The position numbers were made by a program, and so were the translations under genes. Shown here piece after piece: positions 43,992-53,879 of a DNA stretch of 64,000 nt. Within the stretch, counting starts at the first letter, position 1, and every line of letters begins with the position of its first letter. The notes under the pieces are model-generated. The model saw only the letters and a list, made by a program, of their open reading frames with translations, searched no databases and was not told the DNA's origin. Origin of the DNA: an uncultured Clostridia bacterium (GTDB lineage Bacteria > Bacillota > Clostridia > TANB77 > CAG-508); contig CAKOSX010000003.1 in NCBI GenBank assembly GCA_934119935.1, positions 210,208 through 274,207 on the forward strand, read 5' to 3'.

Positions 43992-45141
43992 TACAGGCTT
44001 TTTAACTATTATATTATATATAATGCTTGCTGGAATGTTTGTTCTTGCGGTTGCATTTGCTTTTGTATATATGAATATGAAGCTTAAAGAAAAGAAAAGA
44101 AAAGACGAAAATAATGCGACTGATGAAGAGAAAAAAGTAAAAAAAAGTTCAACAAAATCATTCAATGTAGATTCTGTATTTGATTTTATGGAATTTGATA
44201 AAATTGAAGACAACATGATTATACAGAAAAAAGGTGCAAGATATGTAATGGTTGTTGAATGCCAAGGTATTAACTATGATTTAATGTCTCAAGCAGAAAA
44301 AGTTGGAGTTGAAGAAGGATTCATACAATTCTTAAATACATTATCACATCCAATTCAAATATATACACAAACAAGAAAAATTAATTTGGAAAGCAGTCTT
44401 CAAACTTATAAAGCAGAAGTTGACAAAATAGAACAAGAATACAGCAGACAAAAAATAAGATATCAAAATATTATGGCATCTCCAAATGCAACAGCAGAAC
44501 AGAAAAAACAAGCATTATATGAGTTTACAAAAGACAAAAACTTATATGAATATGGAAAAGACATTATATACAATACAGAAAGAATGAGCTTAAATAGAAA
44601 TATATTGAATAAAAAATATTACGTTGTAATTCCATATTATTCAGAAGAACTTGGACAAAGTGATTTTGATAAAGACGAAATTAGAGAAATGGCTTTCTCA
44701 GAATTATATACAAGAGCACAAGCAATAATAAGAACATTATCTGTATCGGGGGTTGCTGGAAGAGTTCTTTCATCAACAGAACTAGCTGATTTGTTATATT
44801 TTGCATATAATAGAGACGATGCAGAAGTATACGGTGTAGATAAAGCTATAAAAGCTGGATACAACGAGATGTATTCTACTGCACCAGACTACATGGATAA
44901 GAAGATGGAAATGTTAGATAAACAAATAGAAGATGCAGCTATAAACTTAGCAAGTGATAAGATTGCACAAGTTCAATCTGAAAAAGAGAAAGAATACCAA
45001 AGAAAGGTTGAAACAGAAGACGACATTATAAATAATTTGGCACAACTTATTATTCAAGAAAACGAAGCAATGCTTGGAAAAGATGTTGCAGAGAAAGCAA
45101 AAGAAAAAGTAAGGAAGGAGAAGAAAGCTAATGTTCAATAA
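43981..45141 (+). CDS. T4SS membrane protein upstream of VirB4
   Basis: 386 residues from ATG 43981 (AAGGAGG upstream). One N-terminal transmembrane helix (about 8-31), then a charged linker. A globular domain begins FDFMEFDKIEDNMIIQKKGA and resembles the N-terminal domain of VirB4/TraC proteins. A long coiled coil follows and the end is lysine-rich. No Walker motif. It probably sits at the membrane and binds the ATPase encoded next, with which it overlaps by 11 bp. Confidence 0.75.
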   Translation: MTDNTGFLTIILYIMLAGMFVLAVAFAFVYMNMKLKEKKRKDENNATDEEKKVKKSSTKSFNVDSVFDFMEFDKIEDNMIIQKKGARYVMVVECQGINYDLMSQAEKVGVEEGFIQFLNTLSHPIQIYTQTRKINLESSLQTYKAEVDKIEQEYSRQKIRYQNIMASPNATAEQKKQALYEFTKDKNLYEYGKDIIYNTERMSLNRNILNKKYYVVIPYYSEELGQSDFDKDEIREMAFSELYTRAQAIIRTLSVSGVAGRVLSSTELADLLYFAYNRDDAEVYGVDKAIKAGYNEMYSTAPDYMDKKMEMLDKQIEDAAINLASDKIAQVQSEKEKEYQRKVETEDDIINNLAQLIIQENEAMLGKDVAEKAKEKVRKEKKANVQ

Positions 45142-47101
45142 AAAACGTAAAGCTACGAATAATGATTTTCAATTTCAAAGAAATGATTATACAAGTGATG
45201 AGCAAATTCAAATATTGCATAAGAAAACAATAAAAGAATTGATTGCACCTTCTGGAATAGACGCAAGTAATATTGACCATTTAGAGATTATATCAAATGT
45301 AAAAAGATATGCTAGAAGCTTCTTCGTTTCTGCATTACCAAGAATGTGTACATTCCCAGAATTATTTAGGGATATGTATATGTTCGGAGACATAAATACA
45401 TCAATTTACATTACACCAATTCAAGAGTCTAGATCTCAAAATGAATTAAACAGAACAATAAATGAGTTAGAGACAGAAAGAATTGTGGCAGCAGACAGAG
45501 GAAATATCAATAGGGAGAGTAACTTAGCTCAAAAAAGATATGAAGCTGAGAGCTTAAGAGACGAGATTGCAGCAGGATTCAATAAACTTTATGAAGCATC
45601 TGTTGTATCTACATTATTTGCCTATAGTTTGGAAGACTTAGACAAGCTTACAAAATTACTAGCAACAGAAATGGCAAAATCTTTAGTTGGAATAAAAAGT
45701 GCATGGGCAATGCAAGAAGAGGCTTTCCAAAGCAACTTGCCACTTGCAGAAGATAAGATAAAAAAGACGCATACATTTGACCGTAGATCTATGGGAACAG
45801 TATTCCCATTTACAACATCAGAAGTTGGACATTCAACAGGTATTCCACTTGGATTTAACAAGCAAACTGGTGTACCAATATTGTTTGATAACTTCCACAG
45901 CTCACTTACAAACTATAACATGGTTATATTTGCTAAGTCTGGTGCCGGAAAATCAGTAACAATGAAAACTTTAATATCAAGGTCTGCAGTTCTTATGGGA
46001 ATACAAAGTTTGGCACTAGATGCCGAAGGTGAGTACAGCATAGTTGCAGAAAGCTTAGGCGGAATAAACGTTGTGCTAAGCCCAAACTCAAAAACAGTTA
46101 TAAATGTTTTCGATATTGAAACAGAAATTGTAAAAGACGAAATAACTGGTAGAGAAAGAGCAGTATTAAACGTAGAGAACAAGGTAGAGGATGTAACACA
46201 AGCTTTGCTTACAATGGCAAGAGGTAGTACAAGAAGCCAAGATATAAACGAGGTAACAAAGCAAATTATTGCAGAATCTGTTGCACAAGAATATGCTGCA
46301 TATGGAATAACAAGTGATCCAATGAGCTTATATGAGGCAGCAGGAAGTGGTAATGGAGATATATTAGGAAGAGCAAGAAAAAAGATGCCAACAATTGGGT
46401 CATGGTACAAGCGTTTACAAAGAAATGCAGAGAGTAACACAAACCAAGACTATAGATTCCATTATAGCTATTTGCTGAAAGTTATGAAACAATACATAAG
46501 AGAATATGATGGTCAGATGGCATATTTTGATGGACAATCGACATTTGATTTATTAGATGGAACATTATTCATAAACCTAGATATATCACAACTAGAAGAA
46601 AGATTTGCAAGACCACTTGCACAACAAATATTACTTTCTTGGATATGGGAAAAATACGTTAAGAAAAACAGTGAAGATAGAAGAAAAGCTGCCAAGAAGA
46701 GAGTTCTAGTTGATGAGGCATGGATGTTATTGCCATACCCAGAAGCTGTAGACTTCTTAAACACAATGGCTAGACGTGCGAGAAAAAGAAATGTATCGCT
46801 TGCAATAATTTCTCAGAGATTCCAAGACTTCTACGAGAAACCAGAAGTACAAGCAGTTTTAACATCATCAGATACAAAGCTATTACTAGCACAAGATAAA
46901 TCTGAAATTCAATACCTAAAAGAAGTATTCAAACTTAGCGAGGGTGAAGCAGGATTTCTAGTAACATGCAACAAAGGAGAAGGATTATTGAAAGTTGGTG
47001 GAGACACTGCAATATTGCAAATAACACCAACTGCAAAAGAGTTTGAGTTTGTTGAAACAAACTTAAATAAGATGATAGAGAATAATCAAAAAAAATCATA
47101 A
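45131..47101 (+). CDS. virB4: VirB4-type conjugation ATPase
   Basis: 656 residues. Walker A is AKSGAGKSV (about 268-276), and Walker B lies near KKRVLVDEAWMLL. AIISQRFQDF and SSDTKLLLAQ are further HerA/FtsK-like motifs. VirB4 energises pilus assembly and substrate transfer. The family identification is firm. No coupling ATPase (VirD4) is encoded nearby. Confidence 0.93.
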   Translation: MFNKKRKATNNDFQFQRNDYTSDEQIQILHKKTIKELIAPSGIDASNIDHLEIISNVKRYARSFFVSALPRMCTFPELFRDMYMFGDINTSIYITPIQESRSQNELNRTINELETERIVAADRGNINRESNLAQKRYEAESLRDEIAAGFNKLYEASVVSTLFAYSLEDLDKLTKLLATEMAKSLVGIKSAWAMQEEAFQSNLPLAEDKIKKTHTFDRRSMGTVFPFTTSEVGHSTGIPLGFNKQTGVPILFDNFHSSLTNYNMVIFAKSGAGKSVTMKTLISRSAVLMGIQSLALDAEGEYSIVAESLGGINVVLSPNSKTVINVFDIETEIVKDEITGRERAVLNVENKVEDVTQALLTMARGSTRSQDINEVTKQIIAESVAQEYAAYGITSDPMSLYEAAGSGNGDILGRARKKMPTIGSWYKRLQRNAESNTNQDYRFHYSYLLKVMKQYIREYDGQMAYFDGQSTFDLLDGTLFINLDISQLEERFARPLAQQILLSWIWEKYVKKNSEDRRKAAKKRVLVDEAWMLLPYPEAVDFLNTMARRARKRNVSLAIISQRFQDFYEKPEVQAVLTSSDTKLLLAQDKSEIQYLKEVFKLSEGEAGFLVTCNKGEGLLKVGGDTAILQITPTAKEFEFVETNLNKMIENNQKKS

Positions 47102-47116
47102 TAGAGGGAGGAAGTA

Positions 47117-50100
47117 ATGCATAAGATAATAAACAAAAGGTCAATACAAAAGATTACGGCAGTTATTATAGTAATGATAATGTGCAACTTTATTATGAGT
47201 ACAAAAGCATGGGCAGCGTATGGTGCTGCGTCACAAGACCCTGGAACCAGTACAGGCACTACTACAACTGGACAGAATACGGGGTCTATAAAGAACGCAA
47301 CTGATGCAGGTATTAAACCGGAAGATATAAAAAAGATGATAAAAAGTCAGTTGAATCTTGATGATGATGAAAAAGTAAATAAAGTATATACTAATTGTTT
47401 TGATGATGTTACAAAGATAACTGTCAAATATACATATGTATCTACTACTGGATTAGCAACATTAAATAGTGTAGAAACCAATGTATCAACTGATGAGATT
47501 AATGGCATGGTTGATGGTTCATATGTTGCAAATGGTGGAAGTCAAATTGCAACATCAGGTGGAACTGCAGCTGGAACTGAAGGAGAAACTGCTTCAGCGG
47601 GAAGTTATAACCAAAGTGTTTCTGACCAAGAAGGAGCAGATGGTGGAGATATTGGTGGATTACTATTTGGACCACTTGCAAATTTAATCCAAGGAATAGG
47701 AGATTCGGTAAATAAAATATTACAAAATGTAATAATAGGAGATAAAAAGCCGGTATTCTATAATAGTGGATTTTTTTCAAGTGAGAGTGTAAAGCAGGTT
47801 ATTGAAGATAATCCTGTCGATATAAATTTGGAAGATGTAACTGTAGTTAAAGATTATATAGATACATTTACAGGTAAATATGGAGTGCCAGATATAAAAT
47901 TAACTCCAGCAGAAATATTTGCAGGAAATGTTTCTGCTTTCGATGCCAACTTTTTTAAAACGAATGCAGACCATAAACAAGAACTAGGTGGAAGCAATAA
48001 GTCAATAGTTGAACAGTTAAGAAACACTGTTGCAAAATGGTATGTTGCATTAAGAAATATTGCTATAGTAGGGTTACTTTCAGCACTACTATATATAGGA
48101 ATAAGAATCGTTATAAGTTCAAGCAATGGAGATAAGGCAAAATATAAACAATTTTTTGTGGATTGGGTAGTTGCTTTATGCTTAATATTCTTCATGCATT
48201 ATATTATGGCATTTACAATGACTATGAGTGAAACTGTTACAGATGTGTTAGCCGGTCAAACAACTAGCCAAGGAAGAATAAAACAGGTAAATATTAAACT
48301 AGTTGAAAAAGATGGAGTAACACCATATAGTGATAGTGGCTTTAATGTATATTTTTCAAGTAATTTTACAGGAGTTGCAAGAATTAAAGCAGATTATTCA
48401 GATTCAGCATTAAGAATGGGATATTCAGTGTTATATATTGCACTTACTGTTTATACAGTATATTTCTCATTTGTATATTTGAAAAGATTATTAATGTTAG
48501 CATTCTTTACAATGATTGCACCATTAGTTGCACTAACATATCCATTAGATAAAATAAAGGATGGAAAAGCACAAGCATTTAACTACTGGTTTAAAGAATA
48601 TATGTTTTATGCTTTATTGCAGCCAATGCATATGCTTTTGTATACAGTGTTTGTATCATCGGCATTATCAGTTGCGGCAAACAATTTGTTATATGCAATT
48701 GTTGCACTCGCTTTCATAGTGCCAGCAGAAAAGATTGTAAAGCAGATGTTTGGAATCAAAGGAAACACAGAATCTACACTTGGAGGATTTGCTGGTGGAG
48801 CACTTGCTTCACAAGCGTTTGGAATGCTTAGAAAAGGCCCACCACCACCTAAGAAAGGTGGCGGAGGAGCACCAAGTGGCTCAAAGGGATTAAGACAATT
48901 TAAGAATCCGAATACACCAAATGCATTAGATACCTTAGCTGGTGATGCAATGGGAATAGACGCACAGAATGCAGTTGCTACTGGAGTAGGTGCTGCTGCT
49001 GGTGCAGCTGCTGGTGCGGCAGTGGCTCAAAATAGTAAACCTTTATCAGAAATGACTGATGAAGAGATTGCTGCAGCACAAGAGCAGAATGGTATGCTTG
49101 AAGCACCACAGGGAACTCCTGTTGAAGAAATGACTCAAGACCAGATAGCTGCAATGCAAGAAAAAAATGGTATGCTTGAAGCAGGGCAAGTTGCACCTGA
49201 AGAACCAAATGAGCAACAGAACAATGACCAACCACAATTTGCTCAACAATCTCCACAAACACAGCCAACAGATAATAATAACCAGAATATTGGCACGTTT
49301 GCAAGACATAAACAGGAATTAACCAACAACTTTAAAAAGGCAGTGGATGATAGAGTACTTAGAGCAGGCGGATGGAAAAACGTGGGCATTGGTGCTGCAA
49401 AGACTGGAGCAAAGTTTATTGGAAAAGCTACAGGAAGAGCCGCTATGATGACTACAATGGGAGCCTTAGGATTAGGCGTTGGCATTGTAGGTGGAGACAT
49501 GGGTGATACTCTTAAAGGCCTAGGAGCTGGATTAACTGCTGGATATGCTACAGGGGGAAGACTAAACTCTGTTGTAGGAAATACATTGGCTGGCAGAAAT
49601 GCTGCAGGAAGCTTTATGGGTGATGTATTTAAAGGCATGGGACCAGAAAGACAAAGAAGTGATTACATAAAATCATATATGTCGAACCAAGAAAATAGAA
49701 ACAGACTTATTGATAAAAATCCTAATATCAGCGTGAAGGATCTTAATGCTAGATTGGAAAAAGAGGCTGTAATGTCATATGATACTGGAATAACAGATAC
49801 TAAAACTGTTAGTGCTGCCGTTGACTTGGAGCAAACATTGGCTAATGAAAATGTTGAAGGACGTGACAATCATGGAATGGCCGTTGCTCTTACAAAACTT
49901 GGAGAAAATTACGATAAAGGTACATTTAATGATTCGGCTAGACGTTTACGTGCACAACAATCTCTACAACAGAAGTTTGAAAAACGAATTAATAGAGATG
50001 AAGCTGCTAAGCAAGTTGATATTGAAATAAAGAATAATAAAGAAACATTAAATGCAAAACAGAGAGAAGAAAGAATAAGAACAAAAACTTCAGAAATGGC

Positions 50101-50152
50101 AAATGCAAAGGCACAAAAAACTTTAGACTATATTGAAAAAATGAAAAAGTAA
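47117..50152 (+). CDS. VirB6/TrbL-like polytopic T4SS protein
   Basis: 1011 residues. Signal peptide (about 1-34, ending AWA-AY). An extracellular domain rich in Thr, Gly and Ser follows (to about 300). Five to six helices (about 305-560) include FVDWVVALCLIFFMHYIMAF. A Gly/Pro linker and a long polar C-terminal region complete it. That region has two copies of 'EMT-x-x-x-IAA-x-QE-x-NGMLEA' (about residues 640-690) and a coiled end. VirB6-class proteins form the inner channel. The unusual length and repeats suggest added surface or cytosolic roles. Confidence 0.8.
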   Translation: MHKIINKRSIQKITAVIIVMIMCNFIMSTKAWAAYGAASQDPGTSTGTTTTGQNTGSIKNATDAGIKPEDIKKMIKSQLNLDDDEKVNKVYTNCFDDVTKITVKYTYVSTTGLATLNSVETNVSTDEINGMVDGSYVANGGSQIATSGGTAAGTEGETASAGSYNQSVSDQEGADGGDIGGLLFGPLANLIQGIGDSVNKILQNVIIGDKKPVFYNSGFFSSESVKQVIEDNPVDINLEDVTVVKDYIDTFTGKYGVPDIKLTPAEIFAGNVSAFDANFFKTNADHKQELGGSNKSIVEQLRNTVAKWYVALRNIAIVGLLSALLYIGIRIVISSSNGDKAKYKQFFVDWVVALCLIFFMHYIMAFTMTMSETVTDVLAGQTTSQGRIKQVNIKLVEKDGVTPYSDSGFNVYFSSNFTGVARIKADYSDSALRMGYSVLYIALTVYTVYFSFVYLKRLLMLAFFTMIAPLVALTYPLDKIKDGKAQAFNYWFKEYMFYALLQPMHMLLYTVFVSSALSVAANNLLYAIVALAFIVPAEKIVKQMFGIKGNTESTLGGFAGGALASQAFGMLRKGPPPPKKGGGGAPSGSKGLRQFKNPNTPNALDTLAGDAMGIDAQNAVATGVGAAAGAAAGAAVAQNSKPLSEMTDEEIAAAQEQNGMLEAPQGTPVEEMTQDQIAAMQEKNGMLEAGQVAPEEPNEQQNNDQPQFAQQSPQTQPTDNNNQNIGTFARHKQELTNNFKKAVDDRVLRAGGWKNVGIGAAKTGAKFIGKATGRAAMMTTMGALGLGVGIVGGDMGDTLKGLGAGLTAGYATGGRLNSVVGNTLAGRNAAGSFMGDVFKGMGPERQRSDYIKSYMSNQENRNRLIDKNPNISVKDLNARLEKEAVMSYDTGITDTKTVSAAVDLEQTLANENVEGRDNHGMAVALTKLGENYDKGTFNDSARRLRAQQSLQQKFEKRINRDEAAKQVDIEIKNNKETLNAKQREERIRTKTSEMANAKAQKTLDYIEKMKK

Positions 50153-50160
50153 TAGTTCTA

Positions 50161-50199
50161 AAAACAATCAATCATTAAAACGTGATTGATTGTTTTTTT
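50161..50199 (+). terminator. Terminator after VirB6-like gene
   Basis: AAAACAATCAATCA (50161-50174) pairs with TGATTGATTGTTTT (50183-50196), with a further T-run. Confidence 0.85.
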
Positions 50200-50294
50200 A
50201 TCAATATAGAATAAATAATGAAAAAATAATGACAGAACTGTAATTTTGATATATAATAAATTTAGTATTCTACAAATTGGAGGTATGCATTTTA

Positions 50295-51713
50295 ATGGAA
50301 GAAAATAAAATGTCGAATAAATCAGAAAAAGAAATTATAAAAGAAAATATGTTAACTTTGTATAAGGCACATCAAGAAGGAGAAAAAAATCCCATTGAAG
50401 AGATATCGTATTACAAACAACTTGTTTTGCAAAGCGAAAAAAGTCCAATAATGTATGGATTGCAAGAAATATATCCAGTTAGTTTAGAAAGCGAAAAAAA
50501 TCCTGCAAGAAATAGAACCGTGTTATATCAAAATGGAATGCCAATTGCGTTGATAGATGAAAATTCAAATATTAAGTTTTCAAAAGAATATTTAATGGAA
50601 GTTAAGGCTTTAAATCCAATGGTATATGAATTATTAGTATCTATGAATGGACAACATTATGAATTACCACAAGTTCAGAAACTAGATGAAGATTTACCTG
50701 ATATAAACGATAAAAAAGAAGTCGCAAACTTTAAGTTAAATAAACAGGAACTTGAAGTAGAAAAAATTGAACAAGAAAAAAATAAAAGTTCAAAAACTCC
50801 TATTCAAGAACCTAAAAGTGAAGAAGAAAGTATGGAGCAGATTGCAGAACAAGCCGGAATTACAAAAAATGATATAAAATCTTGCTCTACAATTGATCCA
50901 AAAGAAAGAATTACAGATCAAAAAAGCTTTGAAGATATAGTAAATGTAACAGGAAAATATTCAAAGATATTTGTTGTTTCTGCCAATAGTCAGACACGAG
51001 GAAATTCTTTGTATTCTTTCTGGGGAATGACACAAGATGGAACAATGGAGCCAATTCAAGGACTAGAAGAGCGACAAGGTGTTAATACAGGAAAATCAAT
51101 TTATTCTATAAATAGAGATGGTTCGCAAGTAAAAGAACAGCAAACATCAGCATTATTTACTATGCCAAATCAAAGAGAAGGTTTTTCAGTTACAGTTGGT
51201 CAGTATGGAATTCTAGAAACAACATACATAAGACGTAGTCCAAATGAAAATAAATATATTGGAAGTGTTGTGAATTCTTCAACACAAAAACCTACGACTA
51301 GGGAAGTTCAAGAGTTTATGAATGATAGTAGAACTACAGATGCGGAACTTGGGGAGACAATAGATAAAACGGAGCATCAACTTAAAGAGACTACCGAAAC
51401 AAAAATTAGAAATATCGATGATAATCCTAATAATGATGTTGAAATTGACATGGACCAGGAAATTACTTTACATGATGGAACGACTACAACTCTTGCAAAA
51501 GAGGCAGAAAAGCTAAATATTGCACCTGATGAATATAAGAAGCAATTTGCAGCAAAAGAAGCAGATTGCTATGCAAGTAAGGTAGAATTAATTAGAGAAG
51601 AAAATATAGTAGATCAATCACAAGAAAAGGCCGAAGAACATGAAGAAAGGGCTGAAAGGTCTCTAGAAAATGATGCATGGGAAAGAATGAGAAAAAGAGG
51701 AATAATAGAATAA
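50295..51713 (+). CDS. Hypothetical protein linked to the T4SS cluster
   Basis: 472 residues from ATG 50295 (GGAGGT upstream). Soluble and strongly charged. An N-terminal helical part (about 1-110) leads into a Glu/Lys linker. The central domain has FEDIVNVTGKYSKIFVVSAN, SLYSFWGMTQDGTMEPIQGL and SIYSINRDGSQV. The C-terminus is an acidic, helical tail. No membrane segment. Not recognised; a cytoplasmic partner or a substrate of the secretion system is possible from position alone. Confidence 0.65.
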   Translation: MEENKMSNKSEKEIIKENMLTLYKAHQEGEKNPIEEISYYKQLVLQSEKSPIMYGLQEIYPVSLESEKNPARNRTVLYQNGMPIALIDENSNIKFSKEYLMEVKALNPMVYELLVSMNGQHYELPQVQKLDEDLPDINDKKEVANFKLNKQELEVEKIEQEKNKSSKTPIQEPKSEEESMEQIAEQAGITKNDIKSCSTIDPKERITDQKSFEDIVNVTGKYSKIFVVSANSQTRGNSLYSFWGMTQDGTMEPIQGLEERQGVNTGKSIYSINRDGSQVKEQQTSALFTMPNQREGFSVTVGQYGILETTYIRRSPNENKYIGSVVNSSTQKPTTREVQEFMNDSRTTDAELGETIDKTEHQLKETTETKIRNIDDNPNNDVEIDMDQEITLHDGTTTTLAKEAEKLNIAPDEYKKQFAAKEADCYASKVELIREENIVDQSQEKAEEHEERAERSLENDAWERMRKRGIIE

Positions 51714-51717
51714 AAAA

Positions 51718-51769
51718 TTCGCTATAGCGAAAATTACAAAAGGTGAAGAATAAAAATTCTTCACCTTTT
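51718..51769. terminator. Palindrome and hairpin closing the T4SS cluster
   Basis: TTCGCTATAGCGAA (51718-51731) repeats the palindrome found after the Rpn gene. AAAGGTGAAGAA (51739-51750) then pairs with TTCTTCACCTTT (51757-51768). Confidence 0.7.
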
Positions 51770-51831
51770 AACATAAAATAGTGTAATAATTTAAAAAAAA
51801 TTTTATATCTATTAATAATGAGGTGTAATAG

Positions 51832-53067
51832 ATGAAGAAAACATTTTATAGTATACTTATTTTTCTGTTAATTTTACTTAACTTTTCCACTGTTTGTGCA
51901 GATGATGTGGATAATGAGGGTGAGCTTGAAAATACAGTGGAAGTTACTGCATCAAGTGTGACTGCACTTCCGAAAACTAATTCTAGGAGATACATTGTTT
52001 ACGATAGAATTTCTAAGAGTATGATAATAGGTAAAAATGAGGATGTTAAGTCTGCTATGGCCTCGACAACAAAAATAATGACTACAATAGTTATATTAGA
52101 AAAATCAGACTTAGACGAGACAGTAACTGTAAGTGCAAAAGCTGGTGGAACGGGTGGCTCAAGATTAGGGCTAAAAAGAGGAGACAAGGCTAGTGTAAGA
52201 GATTTGTTATACGGACTCATGTTAAGGTCTGGAAACGACGCTGCCGTAGCATTAGCAGAACATGTTGGAGGAAGTGTAAAAGAATTTGCAGAATTAATGA
52301 ATGAAAAGGCCACTGAACTTGGACTCACAAATACACATTTTGTAACACCTCATGGACTAGATGATGCAAACCATTATACTACTGCGTTAGAACTTGCAAA
52401 ACTTACAGATTATGCAATGGATAATGAAACTTTTGCAAAAATAGTCGGTACAAAATCAACAACGATATATATAAATAATCAGCCAAGGCAAATAAACAAC
52501 ACTAACGAGTTATTAGGTGTACTAAATGGCGTGGTAGGTGTAAAAACAGGCTTTACAAACAATGCAGGACGATGCCTAGTAACAGAAACCAAAAGAAATA
52601 ACATGGATATAATTACAATAGTTTTGGGAGCCGATACAAAAAAGGATAGAACGAAAGATAGTGTGAATCTAATAGAATATACTTTTTCAAAATATAAAAT
52701 GTACAATTTGGAAGAACAAATAATAGAAGAATTTAATAAATGGAAAAATATAAACGAGAAACGAATTTTAATAATAAAAGGAAAACAAAGCAATCCTAAA
52801 TTAGCATTAGGAGCAATAGAAAAAGCAACAATACCAATCTGCGATGATGATAAAATTGAATACTCAATTAATGCATTAACTGAAGTAGAGGCTCCGGTGG
52901 AGCAATGGAATGTGATGGGAACACTAACGGTAAAACTAAATGGTGAAATATTAGAAAACATAGATATAGTGAATATAAATGAAGTACAAAAACGAGATTG
53001 GAAAGATTACTTTAAAATAGTGCTAAATACTTACGGAAACTGGAAAAATTTCATAATAATTCATTGA
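51832..53067 (+). CDS. dacF: D-alanyl-D-alanine carboxypeptidase (DacF/PBP5-like)
   Basis: 411 residues. Signal peptide (about 1-23, ending VCA-DD). Active-site motifs are STTK in MASTTKIMT, SGND in LRSGNDAAVAL, and KTG in VKTGFTNNAG. A C-terminal PBP5-type domain follows. It trims the terminal D-Ala from wall pentapeptides. Related to the sporulation DacF/DacB group, but the subgroup cannot be fixed by eye. Confidence 0.93.
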   Translation: MKKTFYSILIFLLILLNFSTVCADDVDNEGELENTVEVTASSVTALPKTNSRRYIVYDRISKSMIIGKNEDVKSAMASTTKIMTTIVILEKSDLDETVTVSAKAGGTGGSRLGLKRGDKASVRDLLYGLMLRSGNDAAVALAEHVGGSVKEFAELMNEKATELGLTNTHFVTPHGLDDANHYTTALELAKLTDYAMDNETFAKIVGTKSTTIYINNQPRQINNTNELLGVLNGVVGVKTGFTNNAGRCLVTETKRNNMDIITIVLGADTKKDRTKDSVNLIEYTFSKYKMYNLEEQIIEEFNKWKNINEKRILIIKGKQSNPKLALGAIEKATIPICDDDKIEYSINALTEVEAPVEQWNVMGTLTVKLNGEILENIDIVNINEVQKRDWKDYFKIVLNTYGNWKNFIIIH

Positions 53068-53119
53068 CTTTAGTGGCATGATATGGTAAAATAATAAAGC
53101 TAGTATAAATAGCTTTATT
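53064..53119 (+). promoter_or_regulatory. str operon promoter overlapping the dacF terminator
   Basis: TTGACT (53064-53069), 17 bp, TAAAAT (53087-53092). The hairpin AATAAAGCTA / TAGCTTTATT (53093-53119, then TTG TT) begins at once after the -10 box and ends dacF transcripts. The two functions are packed into 56 bp. Confidence 0.6.
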
Positions 53120-53159
53120 TTGTTGTGCTAGCAAATTAAAATTAGGAGGTGAAATTTAA

Positions 53160-53573
53160 GTGCCAACAATTAATCAATTAGTAAGAAAAGGAAGAAAGAC
53201 TACTACAACAAAATCAACATCACCAGCTTTACAACATGGATACAATTCTATGAAAAAGAAAACAACAGATAGAAAATCTCCACAAAAAAGAGGTGTATGT
53301 ACTGTAGTAAAAACTGTTACACCTAAGAAACCAAACTCAGCTTTAAGAAAAGTTGCCAGAGTTAAGCTTTCAAACGGATACGAAGTAACATCTTATATTC
53401 CAGGAATCGGACACAACTTACAAGAGCACAGTGTTGTTCTTATAAGAGGAGGAAGAGTAAAAGACCTTCCAGGTGTTAGATATCACATTATAAGAGGAAC
53501 TTTAGATACAGCAGGTGTTAAAGACAGAATGCAAGGAAGATCTAAGTATGGAGCTAAACGCCCTAAGAAATAA
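53160..53573 (+). CDS. rpsL: Ribosomal protein uS12
   Basis: 137 residues from GTG 53160 (TTAGGAGGTG upstream). Complete, with KKPNSALRKVARVKLSNG, IPGIGHNLQEHS and GRSKYGAKRPKK. The lysines at the streptomycin site (TPKKPNS) are the sensitive form. First gene of the str operon. Confidence 0.98.
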   Translation: MPTINQLVRKGRKTTTTKSTSPALQHGYNSMKKKTTDRKSPQKRGVCTVVKTVTPKKPNSALRKVARVKLSNGYEVTSYIPGIGHNLQEHSVVLIRGGRVKDLPGVRYHIIRGTLDTAGVKDRMQGRSKYGAKRPKK

Positions 53574-53879
53574 TCTTGAAAATTATAAGCGTCGTCTAAC
53601 TTCGTTAACCTTCATCTAAAAATATACTCGACGTACACCACGTACGCCTCCGTTATTTTTGATTTGGTTGCCTTGTTATACTTGCTTCTAATTTCCAATA
53701 TAAATACTTAGAAGGTGCATATAACTTACTAATTTAAGGTTCTTAAATTTAGCATAGATATATAGCACTAAACTAGAAATGTTTTAAGAAGAAAAGCCAC
53801 AGGCTTAGTATTAAACTTTTTAGAGTACCGAAGATACTAGGTAATAAATTAGTATCAATTTTATAAGGAGGGAAGAAAA
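53574..53879. other. Long rpsL-rpsG spacer with small hairpins
   Basis: 306 bp without a gene inside the str operon. CTAACTTCGTTAA (53597-53609) and CGTACACCACGTACG (53633-53647) can form small hairpins, and a GC-rich patch (53627-53660) differs from its surroundings. It ends with TAAGGAGGGAAG before rpsG. It may be a structured leader for S7 control or an inserted repeat. I cannot name it. Confidence 0.45.

Noticed and set aside
42223..51713. Full integrative conjugative element
   Set aside because: No integrase, relaxase, coupling protein, replication gene or flanking direct repeat was seen within the window.
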